A program made the translations under genes and the position numbers. Positions 36,355-48,684 of a stretch of DNA of 64,000 nucleotides are shown one piece after another; position 1 is the stretch's first letter, and every line of letters starts with the position of its first letter. The DNA is from Deuterostichococcus epilithicus (lineage: Eukaryota; Chlorophyta; Trebouxiophyceae; Prasiolales; Stichococcaceae): positions 124,001 through 188,000 of the forward strand of contig JAVTLE010000003.1 of the NCBI GenBank assembly GCA_033439295.1, written 5' to 3'. The notes below the pieces were generated by a model. That model ran no database searches. It was not told where the DNA came from and worked only from the letters and a program-made list of their open reading frames with translations.

Positions 36355-37033
36355 TAGGTTGATCTATCTGACAGGATGCCGGCTCATGCTAGCCTGTGGA
36401 GGAGCAACGCAAGTTCGTGTTTGGCGTGCACTATATGGAGCAAATCAAAGCTACAACGAAAGAATCCCGGCCTCTGGCTTGCAGTAGAATTCTTGCACCG
36501 TTTCCGTGCCGAAATACTTGTGGTACTCTTTGTCCTGCAAGCAGCACCCAGCCGTACTACGGCTACTAGCAACACATACACGTGGCGGGAAAACTTAGTC
36601 ATCAAGGTGTCCTCTGCCCTTGCTGGAGGTGAAGCAATTTACGGTTTGGTGGACACGATTGGCGCCTGACGGTCGTCTCTATCTGCGGAAGGCAGGCGCT
36701 GATTCGATTATCACCTCGATTGAAATTTGACGTTCTAGGCAAGGCAAAGGTCATCGGCCCGTTGGTGCAGCTCGCGCTCAATATATAGGACGCAAGGATA
36801 TGGCTTCCGAACGGGTTCGGAGGAGCCCAAGCTTACGGCAGCAAGCAGCGCTAATACGGCAGCGTGCACTTCCTCGCTCTGGCGACGCTTGCGCCACACC
36901 ATGAAACTCGCTTCAATTGCCGCTGCAGCATCGACGCGCCGTCTCCAGCCGAGAAACGGCATCATGCAGACCGCCTGCACCGCATGAAGCGGCTGCAGAG
37001 GCCCAACTGCGCGCTCTGTGGGCGGCACGGCAC
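36355..37033. other. Intergenic: IST1 3' region and GT7 upstream region
   Basis: About 680 bases without recognisable exons or RNA genes. Confidence 0.4.
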
Positions 37034-40000
37034 ATGTCGCCGCAACCGTCCAACGGAGATGCACGACGGCGCTGGCTGCGGCGGCGTGCCTGGCCGCTGG
37101 CGCTGCTGGCAGCCTGCGCCTACGTGGTGCTCAGCCACCGGCTGGGCGCGCTAAGGGAGGTGCACCCCCATGATCAGGCCTCGCGCCGCGGCCGAATGTT
37201 GCAGCCTGCCACGCTGTTATTTGGGTGAGTTGCTGCACAAGCGGTGGCAGATCTGCACAGCCATGCACCTCGTGACGAGGCTCTCCGACATGGTTCTGTA
37301 GCCTGCGACCCAACTACTGCTCGCTGAACGTGCACATGCATGGCGTATCGGTGCTGTCACATTTCACAGCACACAAAAATTGCCCAGGTACTGCTCGCAT
37401 CTTGCAGGGGAGACAACACGGCAGCCAGGCGCCGCGAGGCACTCGTCGTGTCGGCGGCTGGGGAAGGTCGAGACGGCCACGGCGGCGAGGTGAGCGGACT
37501 GCCACCGGTGACCGCGGCGGCCCCTCACCACCAAAGCGTGGCGGCGACGTCCGCGGCAGCAGCACCGGCAGGCGCGTGGCCGGCAGACGCTGCAGCGGGC
37601 GACAGGAGCAGTAGGGACGGCGGTGACGGCGCCAGCGGCGGTGATGGCAGCGGCGGCAGCAGCCGCGGCTCAGCAGGCGACCAGCACCATCAGCGGCCTC
37701 ACCAACGAGAGGCGCTCGCAGTGCTGGTGGCGTATCGACATCGCCGCGAGCAGCTGGCCATCTTCCTCAAACACATGCGCTCGCACCTGGACGCAGCAGG
37801 TTCGATGCGAAGCCGATGCTCTGCTCTGCCTCAGGGGGTGTGGAGCGAAAACTTTTTCGTACCTGCTCAAAGATGGGGTTGCTGCACGTGACAGCCGCCT
37901 GATACTCTCTGAACTCAGGTAGCTTATCAGCAGTAGACCTCCAGCACCTGGCTGCAAGCACATGTCCAGACAGCTATCCAAACCAACTTGTGAACCAGGG
38001 TTGGGCATCCTGCACGCAGGCATGCCCTACCGCATCATCGTCGCGGAGCAGCTGGGGGTCGGCCCCTTCAACCGCGGCGCACTGCTTAACGCAGCCTTCC
38101 TGGCGGCCGAGGCGTCGCGGGCAGCATACGTGGCGGTCCACGACGTTGACATGCTGCCACTGCCAGAGGTGGACTACGCCTTTCCAGGGTGAGGACCTTG
38201 CTGTGGCACAGGAACTGCCCGACTCGGTACTACAAGAAGGGCACTCGCAACTATGGAGGGTGTTGTGTATTTGGCAGCTGACAGGGTGTCGGTGGCAACA
38301 GCAGCCCGTGCTGACTTCAAGCACTCCAAGATTTCGTCTCGCCATTGTATAGTAAAAGTTTTGCTCTACAGGGCTGACCCCGGCATCAGGCACCTGGCGA
38401 CGGAGCCGCAGCAGTACGGCTTCCGGCTTCCGCACCCCAGCTTCTGCTCGGGGGTGCTACTGGTCACCGCCTCCCTGTTCCGCGCCGCCAACGGCTACAG
38501 CAACGGCTACGTCGGATGGGGGGGCGAAGACGAGGACTTCTGCCTGCGCGCCGCGCGGCAGGTGCGGCTTTGCATCTGGAGCATGATGACGCTCTGCTGC
38601 TGGAGGGAGGCAAGAAGAAGGAGGAACATGGCGGACTGCATGGGAGCAGAGCCTGGATGCATGCAGTAGGCAGAGGCGAGCTAGCGGAGGCTTGGCGACA
38701 CGCAGGCACCGCGCCTGTGAAACGGGCTCTGATTGATGCAGGTGCGGCTATGACCCTAACAGCAGCACTGCATGTTCGCCCTGATTCGGGCATACCCGGG
38801 AAAGCTATATCTACCTGCTTGCACAGGTGACTGAACAGCAGGGTCACCCGGGGCGGCAGCCAGCGTCGGAGGCGTTCCGGCTGCCACGACCGGCCCAGGG
38901 CCACGGCCGATTTGTGGCGGTGGGGGAGCAGCGTGTGTCGGCCGACCGGCTGGAATTCCGGCGACTCAATCTCGCCCGCCTCAGGATGTGCGTATTTCAG
39001 CTCGTGCAAGCATTGCTTGGGCATCACCCAACATGCAGCACGCCGCAGCGCATGGGCGCTTTGCGGTCTGGTGTCGCTTTGAGGGCACAATGGCCCGCCC
39101 TCTGGCTGCGACCTCCGGCCCCTCTCAGAGGCATACCAGTCTTCAAGTGTGCCGACACTCAACAGGTGGCAGCTGGCTGGCGGCAGCGGGCCGTGCCGCG
39201 AGGGGCTGTCGGGCCTGGAGGCGGCCGGCTGGCGTGAGCATGCCAGCACCGAGCAGCCGGCGCCAGACCTGATCCACATCACCATGGAGTTGCCGCCCGA
39301 GGTGCGAGCCTGGTGCGCTGGCGCTGTCGTCACGGCCCTGGCGTGCCCTGCAGGCCGCGGGACGTTTGGGTATGTCACGGCGTCGACTCGCTGTCATATG
39401 CTTGCGCATGGGAGCCCACGGTTTGGGGGCGGACAGCCCCTGTCGCTTCCGTCTGAAGCATGTACTTCTTGGGATGCATGCTGCGCTTGTGGCCATGTCT
39501 TGCAGGGTTCTCAAGGAATGCGCCCACGGCATCTTGACGATTGCAGGTGGCGCCTGGTCTCGTGCTGCTGCCGGAGCGAGCGCGGCCGGCGCCCGCCGCT
39601 GCAGCCGACAAGGAGGCGTTTGATGAGGCCGCCGCAGTATTGCAGCAGGCGCGCATCTGCAGCCACCACGTGCTCACTTTCCCCAAACGCTGCTGCCCCT
39701 TCCAAGCAAGTCTCCTATCCCAAGAGCATAGGAGGAAGAGCTCGCGGCTGTTGCGGATTCGAGCATCCACCAGTCATGGCCACTGGGGCAGCGGAGGGGC
39801 AATCGCATCGACTGCTGGGAAATGACATAGACCTCCGGTCTTGCGTCCGATATCCAACAGCAACTCAAGTGCAAGTCGAGTTTCAACCCGAGATCTGACC
39901 CACAGGTGCAGCAGGACCAAGATGCGAGGCTGATGGCGGCGGAGGCCGCCCAGTGGGCAACCCCGGCGCCTGCTCCCGACCCCAGCCGGCTCCCTCAGTC

Positions 40001-41505
40001 GCTTGGGCGGTCTGCACATGACAGGGCCGGCAGCGCCTTCGCCGGCAAACTGGCAAAGCCCTTCCAGCAGGTGGGCTGCACTTGCGGCTGCAACAAGAAG
40101 ATGTATGTGGATGACTGCTCGTCATCGGTCACACCGCAACCAGTGCCAGTCGCCAGTCGCAGATGCCCGCTTCCTGTAGACCATGTGTCGTGGGTTGCGG
40201 CCATTGGGGGAGACGACTCTGCGCCAGTTGCCGGCAGCAGCAGGAGCAGTCTTTGCCTCACGAGTCTGACGCTGTCCGCATGTGTCCGTGCAGGCGTTTG
40301 GGGAGCGTGTCCAGGCCGCAGCTTCGGCGCTGGCAGAGGAGCGAGTGCTGTGGAACCTCGGGATCCTGGGCGACGCTGGCCGCTGGCAGGAGAGCGACCC
40401 GGTGGACGACGACATGCTCGACTCCGAGCAGGCGGACGCTGTGTCGTATGGGGCAGCGCACCAGATCAGCTCGGCGGCCGCTGCCGAGCCCAGCGGCGCC
40501 GCTGAAGGCCGGACGCCTGACGGGGTAGCTTCAGGGGCAAGCTGGCAGGCGCGGCTTGAGGACGCGGCAGCCGGGCAGCTGGCAGAGGTGGCAGTGGCAG
40601 GCTTCACCTCCGAGATGCGCCTGCCCGACAGCAGAGATATTTCAGCAAGTATGCGTCGTGACGAATCTGGCGCAGCGGTCGGCAGCGTCCAGGGCGGCGG
40701 TGGGTCTACTGGCGGCGATGCGGCGGCGGCTGTCGGCCAGCAGGCAGCCGGCTTGGGTCAGATTAGCAGCGAAGCGCATGGCGAAGCCGTCAGTGCTGGC
40801 AGCTCGCCAGGTTTGCTGCTGCAGCAGCAAGCGCTCAGCAACGGCATGCGCGCCGACGGCAGCGATGCTGTGGATGGCGACGGGCCCGGCATCCTGGATT
40901 TGATGCAGTCACGGGCAGCCGTTGGCGGCGGCGGCGGCGGCGGTAAAAGCCTCCCAGGCAGCGGATACCAGCTAGATGCAGACACTACCGCAGCCCGCAT
41001 AGGGTCGCACCTGGCGGAGGGCTCGGGCGGTGGTCTGCAGCAGGGCGGCGGAGGTGCTGCCTATGCATTGGATGCAGCTTCAGAAATGAACGACGAGGAG
41101 GACAGCCTAGATATGCCAGAGGGATTCCTGGCATTTGCCGACCCGGTGCAGGCCGCGGCCGCCACCAGCCGCGGCTCCGTCGTGCAGCACATGGGCTTCG
41201 GCAACGGCGACCCAGACATGGCCATCGTGCGGGAGCGCGGCGGCATCGCCACCACCGGCAGCGGCGGCGGTGCTGCTGGCGGCCAGACATACGGCAGGTG
41301 GGTGGACGCGGATGACCTGGAGGCCCTCAGCGGCAGCGATGGCAGCGGCCAGGGGGCGTCAGGGGTGACTGCCCGCCAGGGAGCGCTGCCTGCGGCGCCG
41401 GACGACTCGGCGGCAGCGGCGACTGCACAACATCTGGGGCAAGCGGCGCAGGCGTTCTGGGCACGCCAGAAACGGCGGACTGCTGAAGGCAAGGACGCAA
41501 ACTGA
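37034..41505 (+). CDS. GT7-family beta-1,4-galactosyltransferase-like protein with ~470-aa C-terminal extension
   Basis: Exons: 37034-37224, 37408-37799, 38020-38188, 38372-38561, 38827-38987, 39166-39301, 39547-39648 (or -39669), 39906-40070, 40294-41505; about 905 aa. The N-terminus is a type II signal anchor (RRRWLRRR, then AWPLALLAACAYVVLSH). The GT7 core contains VAYRHRREQLAIFLKHMRSH, GPFNRGALLNAAFLAAEA, the metal-binding HDVDMLPLPEVDYAFP, HPSFCSGVLLVTASLF and the acceptor-site motif GYVGWGGEDEDFCLRAARQ; the layout is closest to B4GALT7/B4GALT. It would act in the Golgi lumen, transferring galactose from UDP-Gal. After DLIHITMELPPE the frame continues through three more exons into a Gly/Ala/Asp-rich tail ending at 41505, with no stop in between. 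This extension is not part of GT7. Exon 7 ends either at a GC donor (39648) or at CAC|GTGCTC (39669); both keep phase. Confidence 0.83.
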
Positions 41506-42869
41506 TACTGACTTCTGCCGATAGTGCGGCGCTGACGAGTCTCCTGGACCAGTGTGTCGTGACCTGAACCCGCACTCGCCTAGCCCGCTGCACGCAGGCA
41601 GCCTGCAATTCACTTAGCGGCAATGAACCTTGATCACCGTTGATTGGAGACCAGAAGCCATGTGGTCAGCAGCAATTAGCCACTCTATTTAAGTCTCACT
41701 ATCGGTGATGCGGACGCAAGAAGGTTTTCCGTGCCGTCGATGCATCACCATCAGGACCTGGAAAATCAGCATTGTAGAACTGGTGATTTGAAAAGCAGGT
41801 TCACCACGTGGCGATTGAAATCTCTGTTCGCTGTGATAGTCATCGGAGGAAGCTGGCCAGCTGGCTGGTAACACCAGATGGAAACAGAGCCCTGCCGGAC
41901 AAAATTTCCACCTTGCGCGCACGATCGCCGGACTCAAATAGCGCGGGTCAGGAACTACGAGTCGTGGCTGCGCTCGCAATCGGCCGCCTGCACTCTTGCC
42001 CTACTGCTGCACCCAAACCGCAGGTGGTGACCGGAGTCAGGTGCTTCAGTGCTTCATCTCCGATGATCAGGCGCATTTGTGTCTGTGCAGCTATCTGCCT
42101 GACATCCGAACAGCTCCCTTGATGTTCACCAGACAGGCGCTGCTGTAGACCTATGTTTCGGCCCCGCCCACTTGCAGCCGCTGCGATGGCGGACACTACC
42201 GGTCGTGCAGCCAATCTGGCTACTCTCCTCATCTGCATCTTCGCGACGCAAGCGGCTGCTCAACTCCCGACCAGGTGAAGCACAAATGTACCAGCACGCA
42301 TACATGTCATCCCGCCGGCGGTTTCGCTGGCCAGACGTGATTTTCTGCACGATCGCCAGCCGCAACGCATCTTGCTACATCCCGAGGCAGCCGTGTGCCC
42401 AGGGTTAAAGCCTGATCATCACCCAGCCTGCGCTGCACTTCGTAAACGCATACGTGTCTGTCAGACGCCCCGCGCCAACTTGACTCTTGCGTGCGTCGCG
42501 ACGCGGCTGAGCAGCACACAGCTTATAGTTGTCGTTATCGATCTGACATGACGTGTTCAAAGCTGGCGCTACACGCCCTGGATGCTGAGTACAATGCCTG
42601 TGACACATCGTTGACATTTGTCCATGCTCACCATGTGTGGCGGTACCTTAGCGCCCTACCGCCCTGTTGCTAGGCCACCTGTTGCATCTCACGGCAGAAG
42701 CTCGATACGATGCACGGCATGGGTAGTGGTGGTCCTATGCCTGCGTGCACTTGACTGCCTGTTTACGTATTACGTATTCGGCACATGCACCATGCTTGAC
42801 ACACGCTGCCACATAGGGCACTTGCCTCGCTGACGTGCGGTGCTCAAGCGATATTTGGCAACACCTCGA
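41506..42869. other. Intergenic: GT7 3' region and formamidase upstream region
   Basis: About 1.4 kb. Only short open frames without family resemblance; no tRNA or TGTAA seen. An unrecognised signal-peptide exon of the formamidase gene could lie near its right end. Confidence 0.4.
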
Positions 42870-45800
42870 ATGGCATGGGGCAGCACTTCCTGGAGAAACC
42901 GATTGAGGCGCAGCTCATTACTCATAACACACTTTTGTGCCCCTTATGCGTGCAGCACGCCTGCGGAGTGTGCAGTCCCGCGCTCATCGGAGCTGAGCAT
43001 CCCTCTCAACAGCAGCAACGTCCAATGGGGATACTGTGAGGCTAGCCGCACCTTGCTTGCCATGCAACATCGTCAAGATCGACTGAACAACGTGCTTATA
43101 CTTGGGACACCATCACTCGTCGTCAAGAACGAGCCTGAATAGGTCTGATGGTGTCATGGTGCGACCATTCGCACAGGGTGGAAGGGATCAAGGCCCAAGG
43201 CTTACGTTCAGAGCGGTGAAGAGTTCAGCTTGGAGATGTCCACGCACCTGGCCGGCGACGCACCAGAGCTGATGCTCAAGGTGAGCTGGATCTCAGGCCA
43301 GGCATGAGCGCTAATGATCTGAATGTCTGCTATGATGATGCGACGCTGGCTGGCTAGCTGCTCGCAGTCGGGAGTGCTGCACCCCACCCGGCGTTAGTGG
43401 GCGCAAGTTACGGGCAAGCAGCCAGTCGAGTTTTTGGGTCGATGCCGATGGAGCTTGCGGTTCCTGGATTCGATATACGGCTTTCGTGACTGCAGGGCGA
43501 CCCCGGCATGAGCGACGTCTTTGCATGGACCAAGGATGGTCAGAACATCAAGATGCGCGGCGCGACTGGGAAGGCTGACGGCAAGCATGTGCGTGCTCTC
43601 ACCATTCTGGCGACCAGAACTCACCATGAGAGACGTTGGGATGGATCGGCGAGCCATCCTGAGTCTCCTTTCAGCAGCCTGGCCATCAGGCGCCATGTTG
43701 AGTCACTGGGTGTCCTTGTGCGACAGGTGATGACAGGACCGGTGTTCCTCTGTGGCGCCGAGCCAGGCGATGTCATCCAGGCAAGGGCTGCTTCACCCGC
43801 GTGGCACCCTTTCCAACCGCAGCAAGGGGTTCAAGGACTGGCAAAACTTGACAAAGGTGCAGCGTCTGCTTCACGTTGATGCCTGCAAGCATACCTCTGC
43901 TGTAGGTCGACATCCTGGATTTGAAACCAAGGAAAAATCCGAGTACTGGTCGGTCATACGGCTCCAATGGCGCCTCATCCTGGGGCTGGCAATACAAGTG
44001 AGTACACCTGGGGACCAGTAGCCGTGTTGTTGGACTGCCTGAGACTAGCCAGCTGCAGAGGTGCACCTTGTACACGCGCCTCTTCGAGGTTGTGATCACA
44101 AGCGCTGACGACCAGTGCAAACTGAATGGCATGGAAATGGACCAGGGTTAGAGCAGCACGCAGCCAATGCATGATTCGCTCATGACCATGATCACTGCTC
44201 TTGATGCTGCGCAGGACCGGCTTCCAGTCAGGCGGCAAGCGTGATGTGGCCACCATCTACGAGCTGCTGACAGACGAGGACGGACACATGACTTATGCCG
44301 AACCCGTCTATTCATTCAGGTGCGCCTTGGCTCGACGCCTCCAGTCGATGCACACAAACCATATGTCGAGCTGTGACTGCGGTATAATGCTCAGACACAT
44401 GTACACGGTGAAGCGTGCGAATGCATCACGAGGCATGTCTCCCTGCTCATGAGCTGCTGTCCAATTGCCTGGTCCGCCACGTTGCTGCGCGATTGCCGTG
44501 CTAGATGCTGCACGATTGCCGTGCTAGATCAGCAGAGCAGCTGTGTCATACATAACAGCACTGCAGGTCTAGTACCCTTTCAGGCAGGAGGCTTCACTCC
44601 AAAATTCCCTGGTCTGTCAAACAGGCTGACACCGGACCCGGACAAGGGCTTCCTTGGCGTGCACACTCCGACCTGCATTCCCACCACCGGCGAGACGCCA
44701 GATTCGCTACCAAACCAGACGTATACGTTCAACTCGCCAAAAGAGACCTTCAGCGGTGAGTGCTCGTAGTCCCACCTGGGCTGCGGTTTCGCAGCAGTTT
44801 TGTAGACACCGGTTGCATCGAATTTGCATGTTCACGAGTGCAACTGGTCAACACAAACTTGACGCACTACAAATCGGGACCACGCGGGTAATATGTGCTC
44901 AATCATGCACCTGCCGCAACGACCTGATGCGTGTGCTGCTGCAGGATACAAAGCACCTTGCGTGAACGGATCTAATTTACTTGGCGGCTATTGGTACATC
45001 GGTGAGGTTGTCTGCAACTGTGGGTTTTAATGTGCTGCTGATGCATGCGGCGCTGTGCTTGCACTCTGGCTTTTGGCGTCTATTGGCAGCAAAGAGCATG
45101 CATGATGCGCAACAGCATGACAGGCAATATTGCCGCATTATGATTTGTTCACGAGGCTGAAACGGAGATTCTGCTGCCCTGCAAGGTCAAATATATGAGC
45201 ATCCACTAGGAGACGGCACTGTGGAGGACCACAGCATCAAGGTGCCAACTTGACAGGCAACTTGCCAATCGCATTGACTCTTGTGGACTCAAGACCGAGG
45301 GCATGCGTGGTACAATTTGCAACTGCTGCTGTGCCTGTGACGCATTGAAGGGTGACACCTTTGTGTGACGCCGCTGGATTAAATTTAACCAATTTAATAT
45401 TATTTGGTGGAATGATCGAGACCCGACGAGCCATCGTGCTGGTATTGATTGGTCTCAGGGAAAATGGCGTGTTCCTGCCAACCCGCACGTGGGCAACATT
45501 GGGTTGGCGAGCGACTTTCCCGATCCAGTCACCAGTACAGTGCCTTCGAAGTTTGGCGGAAACTTCGACCACAAGCGGATTGGCATCGGATCGACGCTTT
45601 ACTTGCCCGTTGAGGTGCGGGCTTTGGGCACATAGAACTGTCGTGTGGCTCGCAGAAATGTCGGGCAAACTCGCATGGCTCTTGCTGGAGCAGCAGTGTC
45701 AGCAAGCACGGCATGCAAAGTCAGACGCTATGTTGCTTACTTGGCTGGCATGGCATTTCATCGAGGCTCAGCGAAGAGCGCCGCCGCTGATGAGACGGCG

Positions 45801-47856
45801 GATTATGGCCGCATCTTCTCACCCTGCGTGTGTGCACATATTCCTGCGGCCTGGGAGTTGAGGCAAGCCTGGTACCTGCACATCGCTGGGACTGTCCTAC
45901 TGCAGGTCAACGGAGGTCTGTTCCAGGCGGGAGACTGCCACGGCGTGCAGGGCGACTCTGAATATGATGGCACGGGCCTTGAGACCTCGTTCAATGGCCG
46001 GTGCGCAACCCCGTGCTCGGCGGCCACATACGTTTCTGTTGTCCCTCGCCCGCCCTAAATAGTACCTGAGTGTCAGTGCTCCGTCTGGTGCCGTCCTGCG
46101 TTTGCGTGGCAGAACTGACAATCATGCTGATGTGTTGTGGCAGATGCCATGTCTAATTCGTGTGCTGTGTCTTTCGATTCCTTATGCACTGCGGCACCAT
46201 CTGGGTTCAAGTCAATTGTTGCACCCACAGGTTCCGCATGACGCTCCACAAAAAGGGCGCAATGCCATCATTCGTGCCTGAGCCGTTTGAGACGCCAATC
46301 CTGGAGAACAAAAAAGAGGTGCGTTGGCGTCACCCTCAGCTGAGGCCCTCCCGAGTTGAGTTGACGTTTGCCTGAGGATTCTGCAGCTGCTGCCACCACT
46401 GACGCCTTTGCAGTTGCCGTGATTGACTTTCGGGCCTGCTTCTTGCAGGTGTGCTGGCACGGGTTTACATACAACGATTACCTCCGTGACATTCCACGCC
46501 TGTTCAATGGCACGGACCCACAGGTCGGCATTCTCACGATTGGGTGAGTTGAAGTGCGGCACGGCTGCCTTTCGTTGCCTGCCGGTTCGCTCTCGTGCAC
46601 AGGATCGTGCCATTTGCACCTACACGAGTCGCCCCCGACCCTTGCACGGCCTCGTGGCCGGCATCAGCTGCCGTGCGGCACTGCCATGCAAGCTTGGATG
46701 GGTCCCGTCTGCTGGAATACAGAAGTTGATTTGACGAGTCGGAAAATCATCGACCAATGCTGCAGTCAAGAAGGCTGCTGAAGCACCCTGCTGTAGATGT
46801 AAAGGAGTGTCGACTTCGTCACAGGTACAACTCCACGTTGGCGCAGCTTAACGCCGGCAATGTCTCCACGCGCGGCGTCATGAAGTACTTCAATGTGTCT
46901 GAGGACGTGGCCCACAGGTAATTTACTTGGCAGGCAGCTCAGGTGTGTGCTTGGGGTATGGGAACGTTTAGGACGTGGCCCATTACTGCACACAACAGCG
47001 GCATGGCAGATGTGCGCTTTGCGCAAATGCGCATGCACGCCGCACCGTTGTGCACGCAGACCTTTCCTGTTTGTGCTTCCTATCAGTTGTTGCACTGACC
47101 TACTTGGGCTCCTAGGCCTAGTATCCGGAGACTGTGGTCGTCGAGCCACAATGTCTTTGACAGGTTGCTGTCCGTCTGCCATGTAGCATCATGACGCTCG
47201 GCTGCGACTTCGACATCACACAGCTGGTGGTGCGGTTCTGAGCAATCACTTGCCGCCTCTCGTATCGGCATCTGTCCTCACAGTCTCTTCTTCCTGAGCA
47301 TCAAAGCGAGCCTGAGTCCTGGGTATAGTTTATCCACGTCCTGAAAATTTTCAAGAGTTCAAACTTTTGTGTCTGAGTCACGATGTCTGGCCCTGACGAT
47401 CACACTGGTGCGCCCTGCCAAATTTGCAGGACTTCAACCTTGGATATCATGTGTGTTGTTATAAGTATGTCGCGAACCTGACCGACTACGGAGTCGACGC
47501 CTGCGGCCGTTTCAACCCACCAACCTACCTGACACCGGACTGCGCCGCCGCTGCCGGCACCAACAACACCGAAGGCGCCTCCTGCCCTGCTACCCCTGCC
47601 GCTGCCACCGCAGCCGGCGCCGGTGGAGGCTATGGCTATGGTGCGCCCTCAACACTCCTGTAGGAGGACTACTGCTGTCGGCTGAAGGGTCATCACTTGT
47701 GTTGCATATCTTTAGGGTGTATTCCAGGGGTAGGGGGTGATGAAGTGTACAAAATCACCGTAATGGACAGCAAACCCTCGTCAACTCCTCTGATGTCACT
47801 GATGGCCTGTTGGAACCACGTTTTCAGGCACGAGCTCAGCCGGAGGCTACGGCGCT

Positions 47857-47891
<35 letters not shown>

Positions 47892-47979
47892 TCCCCCGCC
47901 GCCGCCGCCCCCTCCTCCGCCGCCATCTGCTTCGGGGGGCTATGGCGGGTACGGCAACCGCAAGCTGTTTCAGCACTAG
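42870..47979 (+). CDS. Acetamidase/formamidase family protein, probably secreted, with polyproline tail
   Basis: Seventeen exons: 42870-43035, 43177-43280, 43496-43588, 43727-43780, 43906-43997, 44215-44319, 44559-44755, 44944-45000, 45210-45241, 45459-45614, 45906-46000, 46231-46318, 46449-46543, 46825-46917, 47187-47229, 47430-47640, 47828-47979; about 610 aa, every phase consistent. FmdA/AmdA motifs: LNSSNVQWGY, EMSTHLAGDAPELMLKGD, VMTGPVFLCGAEPGDVIQVD, ILDLKPRKNPSTGRSYGSN, FGGNFDHKRIGIGSTLYLPV and GGLFQAGDCHGVQGDSE. The family hydrolyses formamide or short amides to ammonia and the acid. Many N-glycosylation sequons (NSS, NQT, NGS, NGT, NST, NVS, NLT, NNT) suggest passage through the ER. 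The C-terminus is Tyr/Gly-rich with an uninterrupted run of more than 20 prolines, then SGGYGGYGNRKLFQH. Intron 4 has a GC donor (CAG|GCAAGG at 43780/43781). The start at 42870 is the first ATG in frame and is provisional. Confidence 0.88.
44484..44529 (+). repeat. Tandem 23-bp duplication in a formamidase intron
   Basis: Bases 44484-44506 and 44507-44529 are identical except for one position. They lie in the intron between exons 6 and 7. Confidence 0.85.
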
Positions 47980-48684
47980 CTGCCGCCGCCGTTGAAGGGC
48001 TGAGATTGAATTCAGCACCACCCACAGCAGCCCTGGAAGGCGCTGGGAAGCCAAACGTGGAAGTGAGGCGCCTCGGTCTCCATGCGCTTTCGAGATTGGC
48101 GAGGCACATGCGCGTGAAGTATCTTCAAGGTGGTGTTTGTTGTAGGAAGAACGTCCAGCACTTGTCTTCGAGTCTTGATTGCTCACCACTGGGCTGTTGA
48201 GCCATCGTTGCCCCCAATTTTGTTGGTTCATGCTGTTTGTCACACCGCATCCTTGCCTGGCGTCCACATTGGAGCCATATTCTTTTGATTGATCGTTCGA
48301 CTGTCGGGTCTCATTGGTAGGTAGTTGCAGTGTTGTAACCACATCCCCGTGGTTCAACAGCGGATTACTGAAGTGTCCAAACCTGACCGATGCCAGAGGC
48401 TCACCCTAGAGCTAAGTGTTGCTACTGCCTAGCCACAGATAGGTGAGCATGCTTGATTCGGCACCTCTTCACAAGCTGATTAGAGTGCCAATACTGGAGG
48501 TGTGTGGCTGCTGCAACCTGACTTGCCAGCGGAAAGCTGCATGGGCTGGGGGCGTCTGCCGGGTGTGATCCATCGTGTCTCCGCGTCTGGTGCTCGTCCT
48601 CCTCGACGCGCACATTTCTTCATCCGAGGCCCGCGGGCCCAGCGCTGCCCCCAGATCTACCAGCCCCAGATTCCGTCTAGATCC
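47980..48684. other. Spacer between convergent formamidase and tomosyn genes
   Basis: About 700 bases without recognisable exons. It contains 3' ends of both genes; a TGTAA candidate is seen only for the plus-strand gene. Confidence 0.4.
48334..48338 (+). terminator. Candidate TGTAA polyadenylation signal for the formamidase gene
   Basis: TGTAA lies 355 bases after the stop at 47979, in the spacer between two convergent genes. Confidence 0.4.

Noticed and set aside
42716-42833. Hydrophobic stretch considered as the formamidase signal-peptide exon
   Set aside because: No in-frame ATG with a donor of the right phase could be found, so the start was left at 42870.
41506-42869. Search for tRNA or other RNA genes in the longest spacers
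   Set aside because: No cloverleaf with conserved T-loop could be recognised by eye.
47849-47930. Long CCG run, considered as a microsatellite or CRISPR-like repeat
   Set aside because: In phase with the formamidase it encodes a polyproline tail ending at a stop; there are no spacers.
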